The notes under the pieces are model-generated. The model was not told the origin of the DNA. It saw only the letters and a list, made by a program, of their open reading frames with translations, and did not search any database. 64,000 bases of DNA from Paenibacillus sp. (GTDB taxonomy: Bacteria; Bacillota; Bacilli; Paenibacillales; YIM-B00363): contig NZ_DASQNA010000039.1 in the NCBI RefSeq assembly GCF_035645195.1, positions 124,001 through 188,000 on the forward strand, written 5' to 3'. Every line of letters starts with the position of its first letter. Position 1 is the first letter of the stretch. The position numbers and the translations under genes were made by a program. This document shows positions 63,123 to 64,000 of this stretch, one piece after another.

Positions 63123-64000
63123 AGGCCTCAAAAAGCATTTCGATGTTACCAAGGGCTGGGTCGCCAAGAAGCGAAAAATCTTGAGGGCCGTGGACGACGT
63201 CAGCTTCCAAGTGTTCAGAGGGGAAACGTTCGGCATCGTCGGCGAATCCGGCTGCGGGAAATCGACCACGGGCAACGTCGTGCTGCGGCTGATCGAAGCG
63301 ACGGACGGCGAAATTCGGTTCGAGGGCGAAGATATACGCAAGCTTCCCCCGGCCCGGCTGCGCGAGAAGCGGAGAGATTTTCAAATGATTTTCCAAGATC
63401 CCTTCTCCTCCTTAAACCCGCGGTTGCGGGTGGGAGAAATTATTGCCGAACCGCTGCGGTCCCACGACTTGATGGAGGGCGGTCGCCTGAACGCCCGCGT
63501 CGCAGAATTGATGGAGATCGTCGGCTTGAGCCGTACGTTCGTCGGCCGGTATCCGCATGAATTCAGCGGAGGGCAGCGCCAGCGGATCGGCATCGCCCGC
63601 GCGCTCGCCTTGCAGCCGAAGCTGATCGTTTGCGACGAGGCCGTATCCGCCTTGGATGTGTCGATTCAATCCCAAATCTTGAACCTGCTGTCCGACCTGC
63701 AGAAGGAATTCGATCTTACGTACATCTTTATCGGACACGGCCTGCCGGCGGTGAAACATATCAGCGACCGCATCGCGGTCATGTACCTAGGGAAGATCGT
63801 GGAGATCGGGGCCAAAGAAACATTGTTTCGGTCCCCGCGGCATCCGTACACGGCAGGGCTTCTGTCCTCCATCCCGATTCCGGATCCTTCGCTGCGGCAA
63901 GAACGGCGGCGGATCATCCTGGAAGGGGACATCCCCAGTCCCACCAACCCGCCCGCGGGCTGCAAATTCCATACGCGTTGTCCTTTCGCGCAGGAGCGCT
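63082..64000 (+). CDS. Oligopeptide/dipeptide ABC transporter ATPase (DppF/OppF type), cut by window end
   Basis: The frame is open from ATG 63082 (GGGGAGG 63066-63072) through base 64000, so 306 codons are visible and the 3' end is missing. Translated directly, it has [14 protein letters not shown], Walker [12 protein letters not shown] (about residue 57-67), FQMIFQDPFSSLNPRLRVG, signature FSGGQRQRIGIARAL, Walker B LIVCDEAVSALDVSIQ, the H-loop as FIGHGLPAVKHISDR with Gly after His where Asp is usual, and the start of the HPY region (GCKFHTRCPF). It pairs with the upstream ATPase to power the permeases. Its start lies inside the upstream gene, indicating coupling. Confidence 0.92.
   Translation, partial: MSVLPRSEPLLEVKGLKKHFDVTKGWVAKKRKILRAVDDVSFQVFRGETFGIVGESGCGKSTTGNVVLRLIEATDGEIRFEGEDIRKLPPARLREKRRDFQMIFQDPFSSLNPRLRVGEIIAEPLRSHDLMEGGRLNARVAELMEIVGLSRTFVGRYPHEFSGGQRQRIGIARALALQPKLIVCDEAVSALDVSIQSQILNLLSDLQKEFDLTYIFIGHGLPAVKHISDRIAVMYLGKIVEIGAKETLFRSPRHPYTAGLLSSIPIPDPSLRQERRRIILEGDIPSPTNPPAGCKFHTRCPFAQER

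Overview
The window looks like a chromosomal segment of a GC-rich, flagellated member of the Paenibacillaceae (Paenibacillus/Cohnella-like). Three things point there: Gram-positive ribosome binding sites (AAGGAGG type) before most genes, S-layer-homology (SLH) proteins and intergenic AGCGGA...TCCGCT repeats, and a gene order that follows the Bacillus subtilis block hag - flaG-fliDST - hpf - secA - prfB - yvjA - ftsEX - ctpB - minJ - uvrBA. The genus is an inference from architecture; no 16S or marker alignment was possible. No rRNA, tRNA, CRISPR array, insertion sequence or phage gene was seen.

Region 1 (1-16157), flagellar filament and its decoration. A very large flagellin (5' end outside the window) is followed by a run of closely spaced or overlapping genes: an unknown helical protein, a Maf-type (DUF115) glycosyltransferase, and a nonulosonic-acid pathway of the legionaminic type (CMP transferase, LegB, LegC, LegG, LegI, a NeuD-like acyltransferase, and a CBS-domain PtmE-like nucleotidyltransferase). 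A PIG-L deacetylase and a formyltransferase-like protein sit inside the pathway, which suggests the sugar carries a non-standard N-acyl group. A good sigma-D-type promoter then starts flaG-fliD-fliS-fliT.

Region 2 (16158-22306), housekeeping. It holds a 420-bp gene-free stretch with a cluster of DnaA-box-like 9-mers, a cold-shock gene, long-form hpf, secA, prfB with the classical programmed +1 frameshift, and a YitT-family membrane protein.

Region 3 (22307-34013), inserted relative to B. subtilis order. It holds a complete arginine operon argCJBDFGH with an ArgR/AhrC-like box on its -10 element, a TetR regulator with a DUF4188 protein, a repeat-bearing intergenic region, and a VanW-family protein on the minus strand.

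Region 4 (34275-54133), envelope and repair. ftsE-ftsX-M23 peptidase-S41 protease-minJ form a division and cell-wall cluster. Next come an unknown gene and an SLH gene, each preceded by its own promoter and a terminator-like leader. The SLH gene is translationally coupled to a 1941-residue PKD/Ig-like secreted protein. A family-4-like glycosyltransferase and the uvrBA pair with an SOS-like operator follow.

Region 5 (54134-64000). It holds small unknown genes, a secreted protein with an internal helical duplication, a sugar isomerase-like TIM barrel, a U32/RlhA-like protein, and four oligopeptide/dipeptide ABC transporter genes, the last cut by the window edge.

The most promising material for something undescribed is the deacetylase/formyltransferase branch in the flagellin glycosylation island, the SLH plus giant PKD surface pair with its leader, and the DnaA-box-like cluster upstream of the cold-shock gene.
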